In this document: piece after piece, positions 1 to 10,779 of the stretch | Layout: the number at the start of each line of letters is the position of its first letter | How positions within the stretch are numbered: position 1 is the stretch's first letter | Assembly: GCA_029641185.1 (NCBI GenBank) | Contig: JAPWGK010000011.1 | Coordinates: forward strand, 124,001-188,000 | Direction: 5' to 3' | DNA: 64,000 bases | Origin: Pseudofabraea citricarpa | Lineage: Eukaryota > Ascomycota > Leotiomycetes > Helotiales > Dermateaceae | The notes under the pieces: generated by a model | Database searches by the model: none | Seen by the model: the letters and a program-made list of their open reading frames with translations, nothing else | Told to the model about the DNA's origin: nothing | Translations under genes and position numbers: made by a program

Positions 1-1873
1 TCCCCTTCGCGCATTCTCTTGAGGCAATCGGCGAGCATTAGTTGGAAATGTAAAAACAAAGATTTTGCCAGAAGTGGCTTTATTATATGGTTAGCTATAA
101 GTTCAATCTGGTTGATTGACAGAGTCGAAGAGTTTCTAGATGGTGTCACTGGAGAGACAGTAGCTGGTGGGACTGCTCCTTCCGAAAGATTGCTAGGGAT
201 ACTAGAAAGGCTTGATTCCGAGTCGGTCGACTCTTCTTCCCTTGGACAAGCTGCTAAGGCGATACCCTCCATATGTTTTCCCACATGTGTCACAAAATTT
301 CTCCTGGACTTTCCCGGAATTTGCAAGCAAAGTGGACAACTTTGAAGCTCGATTGGCTGTGGCTCGGAGGTTTCAGCTGAACGAGCTGCAATCTGGTATT
401 GATCATCGCTTAGATTTAGGTTATGCGTAAGTTTGAGATGTGCGCGCCAGCTCTCTGCCGTGCTAAGTTTGGATGGGCAGTTGGCACAACTCCAGTATGT
501 GTTCAGTCTGTGCTGATTGAATTCGTGCTCTTCCCAGAGGTTCCGTGTTGGAAATGTCTTGAATTCGTCTTTGCAACCTGAAAAGGTACATATATATGGC
601 TTGAGATCTGCAAAAACATGCCGTCTGTAATCATCGTTAGCACCACTCAGAGTCCTGTAAAGTTTTGGGCTATTTCACCTCCAGTCAATGCGATTCTTAA
701 TTCTGGATAAAGTGTGGCCACAAATCTGACAAACAAATGGCACACCCTCAAACACTTCCTTTGGGGTTGGAGGGACTCGAAGATCACCATTATCCTTGTC
801 GGCTGTAGTGGATTTGAAGGACGAGTGAGACGCGATAGTTGCCGCATAAGTTGAATGTGCTGGTAGTGAGGAGCCTAACCCAGAGTCATGAAACATCGAG
901 ACTGCGGTGAATACCGCTTTTGGTACTTCCTGGACAGGTCTCTCCTCTTGCAACTGATCACCTCTCGTTCTAAGTGATGTGTGACGCTGCCAGTTGGCTT
1001 CACCTAATCGTTGAATCAAGCGCATTTCTGCCTTTGCATATTTGTCGTACACTTTCAAAACATAAGGATGGGCCGGACCAGACACCTGGAATTCCATCGG
1101 ATTGTCAAGTTTGTCCTCGAATTCATGATAATCCAGGGAGTTTAAGGTCTCTTCCATCGATGGAAGTAGTTCCATAAGACAGTCTATATAAGTCTTCAAT
1201 GCTGTGACAATCTCCAGGGAAGAATCTTCTGTGGATTCATCGCTGGTCAAACTTGACTCGTCGCTTTCATAGTCACTCTCAATAATTGTTTGTGCCTTTT
1301 CAATGAGCACTTCCAGATCTTGAACTTCTTGGCGGATTTCCTTGACTTTTGATGGCGTCGAATTTCCCAAACACTGTGGAACTAGCTCTGTAAAATAGTT
1401 CAGTCTCGAGTGTTGGGATAATAAGTATGTCAATGACTAAACTTACTAAACAGCAGTACTCTGCCGATGGCAGCAAGAGATGTAATGACAGTTTCTTTTA
1501 AGTCTTCAGACTCTTCCAGTACGCTCTCCAGCTTGCCATTTCGAAATCCATCGCCCCAGAGTAGTAGCCGACCGAGTGATCTTTTGAACGATTTCTCGCG
1601 CTGCCTGTTATACGATGGTACAGACCAGGCCAAGGTCAAGGGGAAAAGAAGTGAAAACAGTTCCAGCGTATGGTGATATAAACTCCATGCGAAGCCGGTA
1701 GAAACTTGAGAGGTGTTGCCAACGTTATCCTCTTCTAACGTTTGCACGGTCGCACCATCAATCCACTCCGATAGTGTATCTAAGCCATTATGCTGCGGAA
1801 GAAGCGACTGTAAATCTTTGTTCTTCAGCTTCCCCTCCAAATGGCGACGAACATCGGGTTCGTTGGTTTCCAT
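1..1873 (-). CDS. C2H2 zinc-finger protein of fungal STAND-associated type, partial at window edge
   Basis: Partial gene that continues past base 1. Exons by hand: 1873-1447, 1387-679, 624 to the edge. The first junction gives VLLF|KLVPQ and the second gives DWR|RHVF. The N-terminal ~280 residues are mostly helical with an acidic serine stretch (SDYESDESS). Then come a CQICGH finger and a C2H2 block (ICTFSGC...H, SCANC...H, SCPLC...H) of the kind found in fungal proteins with or near NACHT/STAND modules. The tail is Ser/Thr-rich (SESSLSSIPSN). It is divergent from the DUF7580 gene with 566 bp between the start codons. The family is recognised from memory; its function is unknown and a nucleic-acid or protein-binding role is only inferred. 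The end of the protein is not in the window. Confidence 0.7.
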
Positions 1874-2439
1874 TGCGTCGAAACCACCAAAAAACCTCTG
1901 AAATTTCTTGCTTTTTGTTCGATAGAGAGGTCAGCACGATGACTATTTTGCTGAGAAGCGGCTGAGGCTGAAAACGGGAACCGGTGGATAAAAGAACTGA
2001 CTGGCTAGACAGTATCACTGGTGCCGTCTCAAGCCTTTGGATGATTTTTGTTTAATTCGGTACCTCAGCCTGGATCGGAAATCCTTGAAAATCGAGACCC
2101 AAAATTATCGGGCAAGAATTCGGTGACTGAATGTGCTCTTCTATGCGGCCAACTCTTTTCTCTCCATGGTATCGTAGCACAAGTGAGGCTTTGCTGTGCA
2201 ACCCCTCCATAATTGAGTGGCTTAGCTGATCGCAGTTATGTTTACCTATGGGGAGAGACCACATCGCTGCATAGCCGCTCCACTGTGCCGCTGCACTGCA
2301 TGAGTAGCCAGCCATTTATTCGCTCGCCTCATCATGCCCATCATTTCTACGAAATAGAACTCGACATAACTTCACGGCCCATTTTCCTTGTGGTTTCTTT
2401 CTTTTCTCTTGATTTCTCTAAGAATATCAAACGGACATC
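1874..2439. promoter_or_regulatory. divergent intergenic region between the C2H2 and DUF7580 genes
   Basis: 566 bp between two start codons that point away from each other, so it must hold both promoters. I see no clear TATA box, repeat or extra gene. The short reading frames here have no recognisable domain. Confidence 0.5.
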
Positions 2440-4607
2440 ATGTCGGGGTTTGAGGTGGTTGGAGTTGTGTTTGGAGTGCTTCCGTTGTTGATCTCAGCCG
2501 CCGAACATTACGATGACGTTTTCAAACCTTTCAAAGTGAGGATTTCGATTCAAAATTTCTTTGGCTACGATAGCTCGTGAGTGCTAACATTGAACCCGTG
2601 ATTGGAGAGGTTTAAAAAGTGTGCGGCAGAGCTCGAGCAGTATCAACAGCAGCTGAAAACTCAAAAGACAATATTCTTGAACCAATGCCAATTGCTTTTA
2701 TCTGCGCTCATGGGTCGCGAATCGGCCAAGGCCATGTTGAAAGAGAGAGACCACCCTTCTTGGAACGATGATGCCTTGAAACAAAAGTTTACGGAACAAC
2801 TTGGAAATTCTCGCGAGGCATGTGAGGCTACTGTTCAATTGATCGCTAAGAAGCTTAAGTGTATTGAGGAGGATGCCGAGGGTTTTGGAAGCATCATACA
2901 ACAATCAATGCCTGTATGTCCATCATAGAGAATCAAACCTGTTGAGTTAAACTGACAGTAAGACGCAGTTATACACTATTGGAGATAAGGCGTGGCGGTC
3001 GCGAGTACAAAAGAAGCTCAAATTTAGCTTCTCCGAATCACGACTGAACGAGTATCTTGACGACCTGCGGAAACTCAACCAAGACTTTCGCACGCTTGCA
3101 AAGCAGACCACCAGACTTGATTATCAACCAAAAAGTACTTCGTTATCACATGCGGTGGCAATATATCCAACCAAGAAAATAGAGGAGTGTCGACTTATCC
3201 AGAGAACTTCTGTGCAGTTATATGAGGCTATGCGGATGGCCTGCCAGCATCATCCAGAGCACTCGGCACAATTTCAATTACTTCCACAGAATATGGGGTT
3301 CACCGACCTGGATGATCCATTTGTACGCTTCAATATGGCATTTACCCATGGGGCTAGCGGCAAATCGGCCACAATAGAACCTGTTGTAAGGATAACTATT
3401 CCTTCAATTGACACTCTCTCACCTGTAACCTTCATCTGAAATTTGCTAGAAAAATGCTAAATCTCAAGGTATTTAGTGGATAGCAGTGGAATCATCTTTC
3501 GTCGAAAGCACATCGAAGGAAGGATGCAAACCCATAATTAAACCAGACCAGCCCTCGAACCTCACACGCACCTTAACACACGAACTCGACTCAGTTGATA
3601 TGCAGCCTCGTAAAAAGTTAAGAGCTCAAAAATGTGTTCGCTTCGTAACATCGACACCGACCTGTGCAAAACCTGGAGAAGACAACCTTCAAAATCATTC
3701 GTCAAGTAAAGATTTAGCAAACACAACAGAAACGAGAAATGCTTCAACCAACACATCCTTAAATAAAACTTCACATCAAAACTCATCATTGCCTGATTTC
3801 TGTATCCAGCACGACTTTTGCCATCAACTCCGCAAATCATGTGGCTATGCACGCTCCCCAGAAAATAAGTACATCGGTTACTTCCAAAAAGAAGGGCCGT
3901 GTAAACATCTCGTCTACTTTGCAGCACCAGTCTCGGTCTCCAACTATAGAGCGCCGGAATCTCTGGCTTCCATCATCACAGCGATGTCGCAAAAGTCAGA
4001 GATGAATCAATTCCTTGAGTATGAGAGACTGCGACTGGCAGCACGACTAGCTTCGGCAGTTCTGCAGTTCCACGCCACGCCTCTACTTAATGGCTTTTGG
4101 CAAAGTGGGGATGTAATCTTCTTCGGCAATGGCGACCATGCACAAAACGCAGATGCAGATGCAGATTCAGCATCTATCGCATCGCCACATCTCAACGTAC
4201 AAGTCAACTCTTCGAAGCCGCATAAAACAATAAACGGGGGCTCGCAGAATCTGGACAACGCCACTAAGCATCTCATCCGTAACCCATACCTTTTCAGTCT
4301 TGGAGTCACACTTATAGAACTAGCTTTTCAGGCCCCGCTTCGCAGTTTCTACAAAAGCGAAGACCTGGTGGATGGGCAATCCAACATACTGTCAGATTTC
4401 TTCGTTGCGAGTCGTTTGAGCAAGACGATAGGCTCTTCTTTGGGATCGACGTACGGGACCGTGGTACGGAAATGTCTAGCGTGTGATTTCGGCCAAGGAA
4501 CCAGTGATTTGAAGGATGCAAACCTGCAGGCGGTGTTCTATCAAGATGTGGTATGTGAGTTGGAGAGACTCGAGCGTGGGTTTGCCATGTTGCAGCTTGG
4601 GAGCTAG
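2440..4607 (+). CDS. DUF7580 domain protein with a kinase-like C-terminal remnant
   Basis: Exons 2440-2535, 2608-2913, 2969-3385, 3477-4607 sum to 1950 nt (649 aa) with no stop. The start at 2440 gives MSGFEVVGVVFGVLPLLISA, the usual hydrophobic N-terminus of this fungal family; the following helical region (RFKKCAAELEQYQQQLKTQ) looks coiled. A disordered Ser/Asn-rich linker lies around residues 280-380. The C-terminal part has LASAVLQFHATPLL and NPYLFSLGVTLIELAF, which resemble the helices around the active site and the alpha-F region of a protein kinase, without the catalytic motifs. The pseudokinase reading is inference. No biochemical role is known to me. Its divergent partner is a C2H2 protein of a type linked to fungal NLR-like systems, so a role in non-self recognition is possible but unproven. 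Confidence 0.75.
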
Positions 4608-5748
4608 AAGTCGTCCGTCTCCACCTAACTCCGGTGCTGACACAAACCACGGATCCAACGGGGAAACATTCCTCGCTTAACCCAGACCAAAGCAGGAGAC
4701 TACTGTACGGTGCTGTGCTCACGTGTGTATTGTACCGTGCTGAAGCAAAGTCTATTTACGGCATAGAAAGCGTGTCATTCGCTGTCCAACAAGAGGGGTA
4801 AGAGTTCCGGGAATCTGCCTTTTGTCTTGCCAAGACGGCATCTAAGAAGTTTCGAGAACTCCGTCGCTAAAAGCCACAAAGATTTTGGCACCAACCTTAG
4901 CTCCTTATGGTACAGTAGTGGGGAAAGAGCCGATGGCTTGCTAGATTAGTGTTTCAATATACCGAGACCATTGAGAATCATTGACTTCTTTAAGGAATAC
5001 GATACATTGGAAATACTTACTACTTGCCTATGAAGGCAGCACCTATTGGCAATTAACGACACAGTTAGCATCAATCAACTCGATCAAAACAACTATTAAA
5101 ACACAAACCAAACAAATCTCTCTTCTCACCGTGTGCCATGACCCTTGTAATTCGTTTTTCTTTCTCCTCGTCCTCCCCCGTATTTCACACCCCGCATGAG
5201 TGCGTCTGATCGGAGATTCATCTGGTGCCGAGAAAAAGTCTAAGTCTGTAGCGAATGAAGCTCCCCTGCCACCCCATTTACCCATTTTACCCATCTTCTA
5301 CGGTACATTTAGACGCGCCTGGATTTCATTAGCCGCGCAGAGCCAAGCACGTCAATCACACTTCCTATTGTCCTATTGCAGAGTCTTCCGCGTGCTCGTG
5401 CCCAGGAACCATCGATTATCACCACCCAAGGATCTGGTAAATCACACGATCGGCAAATACACCTGGTAACGAGCCAGAGGGTCGCATGCCCCATTACCGT
5501 ACCAGAGACGTCAACCAAAGTCATCCGGGGTGCTCAGCTGTACCGCGGCCCAAGAAGCATTGTCATCTGCTGCCTGCATCCGCTACCGCATTGAGGGATT
5601 TCACCGCCAAAGAGACCTTTCTGCATCGCAGCTTGGCGGCAGTGATGATGAGGGTGTGACATTACGTTCACGATCCACACTGTTACTGAGTGGCAGGTTG
5701 TAAGTGGGAGACGAAGCTTGGGCTGAGTAGGCTCGCCGAAGAAGCACC
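4608..5748. other. intergenic, no gene seen
   Basis: 1.1 kb between two plus-strand genes. The short reading frames on both strands have no recognisable domain and no splice-compatible extension. The last few hundred bases probably hold the esterase promoter. Confidence 0.5.
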
Positions 5749-7692
5749 ATGCCTAAGGTCATCGAGCTCCCGCCTCTTCACAAGAGGGTGAATGTGCGCT
5801 CCCACTCTAGAGCGAACCCGTGCCGGCGGCTTATATACTGCGCGACGCATCCCTCAAGATGGAGGATGCTCATCCGGAAACCGTTGTTCTGGCTCGTACT
5901 CATCATGTTGATCGCCGCCGTTACTTTGTGCTCTCTTCTCACTTTGGTCAGAGGCGATGACAGGCTCACCATTGATCTTGGATATGCGAAGTACCGAGGC
6001 GTCAACGTAGGCGACGGCGTCAATGAGTGGCTGGGCATTCGGTTTGCCGCACCTCCATTGGGGGATCTTCGTTGGCGAGCACCTCAACCTCCCTTGGTAA
6101 ACGATAGTATCATTTTTGCGAATACAGTATGTGCTATCCCCCCTCCTACAAAACTCACAACTGACTGGAAGTAGCATGGCCCAGTCTGTCTGCCAAGTCC
6201 ATCAACCAGCCTCTCTACTGTCCAAGACGAGGACTGTCTGTTCTTGGATGTCTATGCACCCTCAAAGAATAGCTCAAAGCTCCTTCCGGTGCATGTGAAC
6301 ATTCAAGGTGGTGGTTTTAACAAAAATGCAGACCCAAATCTAGACGGTGGTCCCTTGATCAAGGCAGGTGATTATGACATAGTCGTAGTCACTTTCAACT
6401 ACCGAGTTGGCCCTTGGGGGTTCTTGGCCAGCAAAGAGATTGTAGAGGATGGTGACCTAAATGTTGGTTTATTGGATCAAAGATTTGTCTTCCACTGGGT
6501 TCAGGATTACATCCATCTTGTAAGTCATTCTTTAAGCTTTGACGGTCTCGTGACTAACGAAATCAAGTTTGGTGGTGATCCAAGACATGTTACTATTGGT
6601 GGGGCATCTGCCGGAGCGGCTTCTGTTGATCTTCATCTATCGGCTTATGGAGGACGTGATGATGGGCTCTTCATTGCTGCTGCTGCAGAGAGTCAATCTT
6701 TCGGTGCACAGATGACCATCAGTGAAAGTCAATACCAATATGACTCGCTCGTTTCTCGCGTCGGCTGTGCGAATATGACGAACACATTAACATGCTTGCG
6801 GGAAACCGACATCAAAGTCCTTGCCGAAAACAACATCAACGTACCTAGTCCAGGTGGTGCTGGTGGAAACCCAGTATTCATGTACTCAAATGTGATCGAT
6901 GGTGATTTTACGCCCGATTACACGTACAAGCTTTACGAGGAGGGCAAATTTGTTAAGGTTCCAGTCATTTTTGGGTAATTACCTATCTTTCTCAAGTTTC
7001 CTCGTTTCTAGAGACTGACATATCAATCTAGTGATGTAACAAATGAAGGTTCCAACTTTGCACCAAAACATATCGCGAATTACACCTCGGTGAACAACTT
7101 TTTGAAGGATAATTGGGTTAAGCTTACCGCTTCCCAGCTCGCTCAGATTGACTTTTACTACCCAAAAGCCGAGCAATTTCCTGACTCTGGTGCGTATTGG
7201 CGTACAGCTGCAAATGCGTACGGCGAGATCCGTTACAACTGCCCTGGCATCTATCTCAGTGGACAATTCCCCAAATATGGAGTGAACTCCAGCTGGAATT
7301 ACCAGTAAGTCACCATCATCTCTCCTTGATTCCAGAATCAAAAATGGCTACTAAAATACTGCAGCTGGGATGTCATGGAGCCCGCAAAAGCCATTAATGG
7401 ACTCGGTGTTACGCACGTCGCCGAATCCGCCGCCATTTGGGGTACAGCCAGCTCGCCAGCTAAGGAAATGGGCCCTACGATTCAGGCATACTGGACTTCT
7501 TTCATCCGATCAGGAAACCCAAATACCTATCGCCTTCCGGGTTCTCCTGTCTGGGGGGTCTTCAATGCTGAGACGCAACGGAGGATCTATTTCCCAAATG
7601 AAGTCAGCAATGTCACTATGGAGGCGGTGCCAGCAGATCAAAAGGAAAGATGCGCGTATCTGAGCAGTATTGGAGCATCGATTGCTCAGTAG
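5749..7692 (+). CDS. type-B carboxylesterase/lipase with N-terminal membrane anchor or signal
   Basis: Exons 5749-6126, 6175-6519, 6568-6974, 7032-7304, 7365-7692 sum to 1731 nt (576 aa). The alpha/beta-hydrolase (COesterase family) is shown by WLGIRFAAPPLGDLRW, EDCLFLDVYAP, the oxyanion-hole motif GGGF, the nucleophile elbow GASAGA (serine present, Ala where many have Glu), FGGDP, the acid in VTNEGSNF and the histidine in GVTHVAES. The triad therefore looks complete and the enzyme should hydrolyse carboxylic esters; the substrate cannot be told. A hydrophobic segment (LFWLVLIMLIAAVTLCSLL) begins near residue 45. A second in-frame ATG at 5866 would turn it into a classical signal peptide or anchor, so the start is uncertain. 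Intron 2 is 48 nt and carries no stop, so retention would still give an open frame. Confidence 0.88.
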
Positions 7693-8929
7693 GATGTTTT
7701 GAAACAAGTCACTGGTCTATTTCTAGCGGAGACAAAAGTGTATCACGACTTTTTGCCTTGCTTTATCTGTTTTTGATGGTGCAAATGAGGGGAGGGGGGG
7801 AGTTGCTTTCTTGTTTGAAGGGGTTTAAATGTGGAGTTTATCATGCTTGCTGATAGAGATGACGTATGATGGACATGTATGGAGTAAATGGAAAAGATAG
7901 ACTTGACTTTCTTTGGTAGAAGGATTATGTTCGTGCATGTTTATACGTACCTATGTACTCGTAGGGAGCTACAAGTACGGTTATGGAACCCTATGTTTCT
8001 TTCCACAATGACCATTATCTCTTACTGCTTTACTTACCTTATTCATCATATAATATATCTATACTAAGAATCATATTAATTGCAGATAGCGCTTAGTCCT
8101 AATGTATAATCAGGGAGCCCGTTATAGTATACCATATCGCAGCAGAAAAGATCGACCGTGCCAAAATCAAGACTAGTGGTTTATAGCCAGTTTGTTAGAC
8201 TAACATCAGTGGTAGCCTTTCTTGCTACTCTGTAAGCCTCTTCGCTAGCACTCAATCTATCGGCAGGGCGAACAAGCGATACCGAAGGACAGACTGTAGA
8301 CAGTGGCGCATATAATCCATCTTGAGCCGTCAGTAGATATATTCTCAGTGAGTTGTGTATATCTGCCTTGCTTGAAGTTTTGTTGCATATCGTACCCCGT
8401 CGCTAGACTTTTTCTCAGTGAATTGTATATATCTTCCTTGCTTGGAGTTTTGTTGCACATCGTACCCCGTCGCTAGACTTTTTTCTCAGTGAATTATATA
8501 CATCTTCCTTGCTTGGAGTTTTGTTGCATATCGTACCCCGTCGCTAGACTTTTTCTCAGTGAGTTGTGTATATCTTCCTTGCTTGGAGTTTTGTTGCATA
8601 TCGTACCCGGTCGAAAGCTGCTTGAGCAACCTGGCTGCCATTCGTTTTCTAAGAGCTTATAATTACCAAGAAGCATGTAGTTACTCTAGAGCCGGAACTT
8701 ACGACAAAAATCACAAAGTGCCCACTCTTCCTTCCGCCGCGTTACAGACCGAGTGAAGAAAAAACCCCCCAAAAGGCAAACAAATCACCTCTCCCAAACT
8801 CCACATTCGCGCCTGAAAAACACCCAACTCATTCAACACCACCCACCGGCATAAGTCTGCGAAAATGGAGTTCCTATGTTTCACCCTCCCTCTTGCCAAA
8901 TCTTATTCTTTCCCATTCTTCTCTCTCAA
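7693..8929. other. intergenic with a minisatellite, otherwise no gene
   Basis: 1.2 kb between the convergent esterase and carrier genes. It holds the 70-bp tandem repeat at 8344-8612. The remaining sequence is AT-rich 3' flank; I see no gene. Confidence 0.5.
8344..8612. repeat. 70-71 bp minisatellite, about 4 copies
   Basis: CTCAGTGA starts at 8344, 8414, 8485 and 8555, so the period is 70-71 bp. Each unit continues with a TA-rich stretch, CTTGCTTGGAGTTTTGTTGC, and a TCGTACCCCGTCGCTAGAC block. The copies differ at only a few positions. The last one breaks down after TCGTACCCGGTCG. Reading frames across it are artefacts of the repeat. Confidence 0.9.
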
Positions 8930-10346
8930 TTATATCTTAACCCCAATTAACCGCTGCAGCTGCTCCATAAACAAGAACATCAAGACCGTATTCGGAGCGA
9001 GCCGCAGCCAAGCCGGCATCCATCCCTTCATCAAGAACCGAGGCCCTTCTGTCTGCATCGACGTACGGATGACCGTAAATAAGCCCTATTCCCAAGCCAC
9101 AAGATCAGTATTCGGGGGGTTCTTTGAAGCAAAATATGAGGAGGAAATACTTACAGCTTTAGAACCCGTTGCAGATTGCAAGCGAGATTTCAACACGTCG
9201 GCTGGCGCGCAGACGGTCGTAGCCACAGTGCCGGCGATGAGAGAGGAGAGGATATGTGTCGGGACAGTATCTTTGAGATTCAACGAGGGTGTTGAAAGGA
9301 GGACGGATTTGGATTTCGTGTATCTACAACGATTAGCAAGGATTTAGAGACTTTGGAAATTCCACATCACTTACACGGCGATTTGAGAAACATCTTTTTC
9401 ATTTAGTCAGTATTAGCGAGTCCCCCAGAAAAGGGGGAAGAGATATAGAGAACTAACTCATAAGCACACTCCGCATCACGTTCGGACCGAGGCCCTTCGC
9501 GAATGTCTGAATACCCTCTTCTCGCGCTATGCGCAGTAGCGCCGCGAAGGGGTTCTTGTATGCGTATTTCTGAGGTGTGGGTTTCACGCCATCGGTACAC
9601 ATCCGTACGAGGACGACCTGTTTTTCTCTTTCGTTAGTATTTCATCTTCTCCCTCCCCCTTTCTTTTTTTCGTCCTTTGTCTACAAAATAAATGATAAGA
9701 TGAGAAAAGAAAAGAAAAGATACCTCAGTAGGATTCCCAATCAACCCTGCAATGCCTCCAGCTAACCCCGCACAAGTCATCGTCGAAGCTGCGGATAACT
9801 CAGCCGTCTTCGAGCGTTGCTTTAGCGTGAATGCGAGGTAGTTGTATAGGCCGAAGCGAGTGGTGGAGTAAGTCGTTTGTCGAAGGACGGAGGCGGAGAT
9901 ACCTGTCCATAATGACGGGATGCCTGTTGAGGTATTAGGGCCGGATGTTCTTTTTGCTCTTTCTATAAAATTAGAGGGAGAGGAAAATCACCATCTCGTG
10001 TTGCAAACATCTGCATCACACGTAGCATGTGTTGTTTTGAAGCCTGAACTTGCATTCGGCTGTGAAAAGGGGTCGGGAGTTAGTTGATTTTCTTTTCTTC
10101 TTGGACTGATCAGAGTTACTTGCTATTTCGTTTGATCCATCGGATGAGCTGCGAAGAGAGGATTAGTAAATACGCCTATTTGTAAACGAATTTGCAAAGA
10201 CTTACTGAAGCATGCTGCCATGGATGAAGCCGCTCCTCTATCATATAACACATCAGTATCAAAAAAGTAAATAAATAAAAAGTTCCCCAAGCGAGGAGAG
10301 CTCACCCGAGCCAGAAAGGCTGCTTCGCTTTCGTCTTGCTCGCCAT
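8930..10346 (-). CDS. DIC1: mitochondrial dicarboxylate carrier (SLC25 family)
   Basis: Nine exons: 10346-10306, 10237-10206, 10148-10124, 10059-9992, 9923-9724, 9617-9458, 9393-9375, 9323-9155, 9085-8930 (870 nt, 289 aa). The three SLC25 repeats are visible: THPMDQTKYRMQV near residue 24, GNPTEVVLVRM near 120, and CAPADVLKSRLQ near 215, followed by GPRFLMKGWMPAWLRLAPNT. The pattern fits the dicarboxylate (malate/succinate-phosphate) carrier of the inner mitochondrial membrane. The start gives MASKTKAKQPFWLGG. Intron 3 (10123-10060) must begin with GCAAGT, because the only nearby GT would leave an in-frame TAG; this makes it a GC-AG intron. The gene is divergent from the 3-oxoacid CoA-transferase, which also acts in the mitochondrion. 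Confidence 0.9.
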
Positions 10347-10779
10347 ATTTTGAGAATAAATTTTCTACTGAACAAAACATGCAAAGAAGAAGAAGATTCA
10401 GTGCTTAGAGATGAGAGAAAAGACTTGTATTCTAACAACCCTGTGCTTACTTCACGAAGGTAACTACTTGATAATGAATCAAAACCTCAAATCTTCGGGC
10501 ATTCTTTTGTCTCCGAGCCTTTCACGCGTGAGACCCCACTATCGAGGACAGCCGGCTCAACGATTGGCTATCTGCATGCCCCGCAGCCAAGCTTCTCGTT
10601 CGTCTGCGTCATCGGGTGATGAAAGAAGCTCCGAGGTGGGCATGAAGCTCCAAGTCGTAAGAGACGAACAAAAAACCCCCAGCTTCCTCAACAAATACCG
10701 AGGACGTCATATATAAACACTCCTCTCCTCTCCCGATTCTTGGCTTCTGCATCGTAGATTTAGATGAGCAGAGAGAGCC
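10347..10779. promoter_or_regulatory. shared divergent promoter of the carrier and CoA-transferase genes
   Basis: 433 bp between two opposed start codons. On the plus strand a palindromic GACGTC lies at 10703-10708, directly before a TATATAAA box at 10710-10717, about 65 bp upstream of the CoA-transferase ATG. A pyrimidine-rich tract (CTCCTCTCCTCTCCCG) follows the TATA box, as is common in fungal core promoters. The region may coordinate both genes (inference). Confidence 0.55.

Noticed and set aside
8257..8676. Two minus-strand frames with a repeated peptide (SLRKSLATGYDMQQN)
   Set aside because: The repetition comes from the 70-bp minisatellite; the frames break between units.
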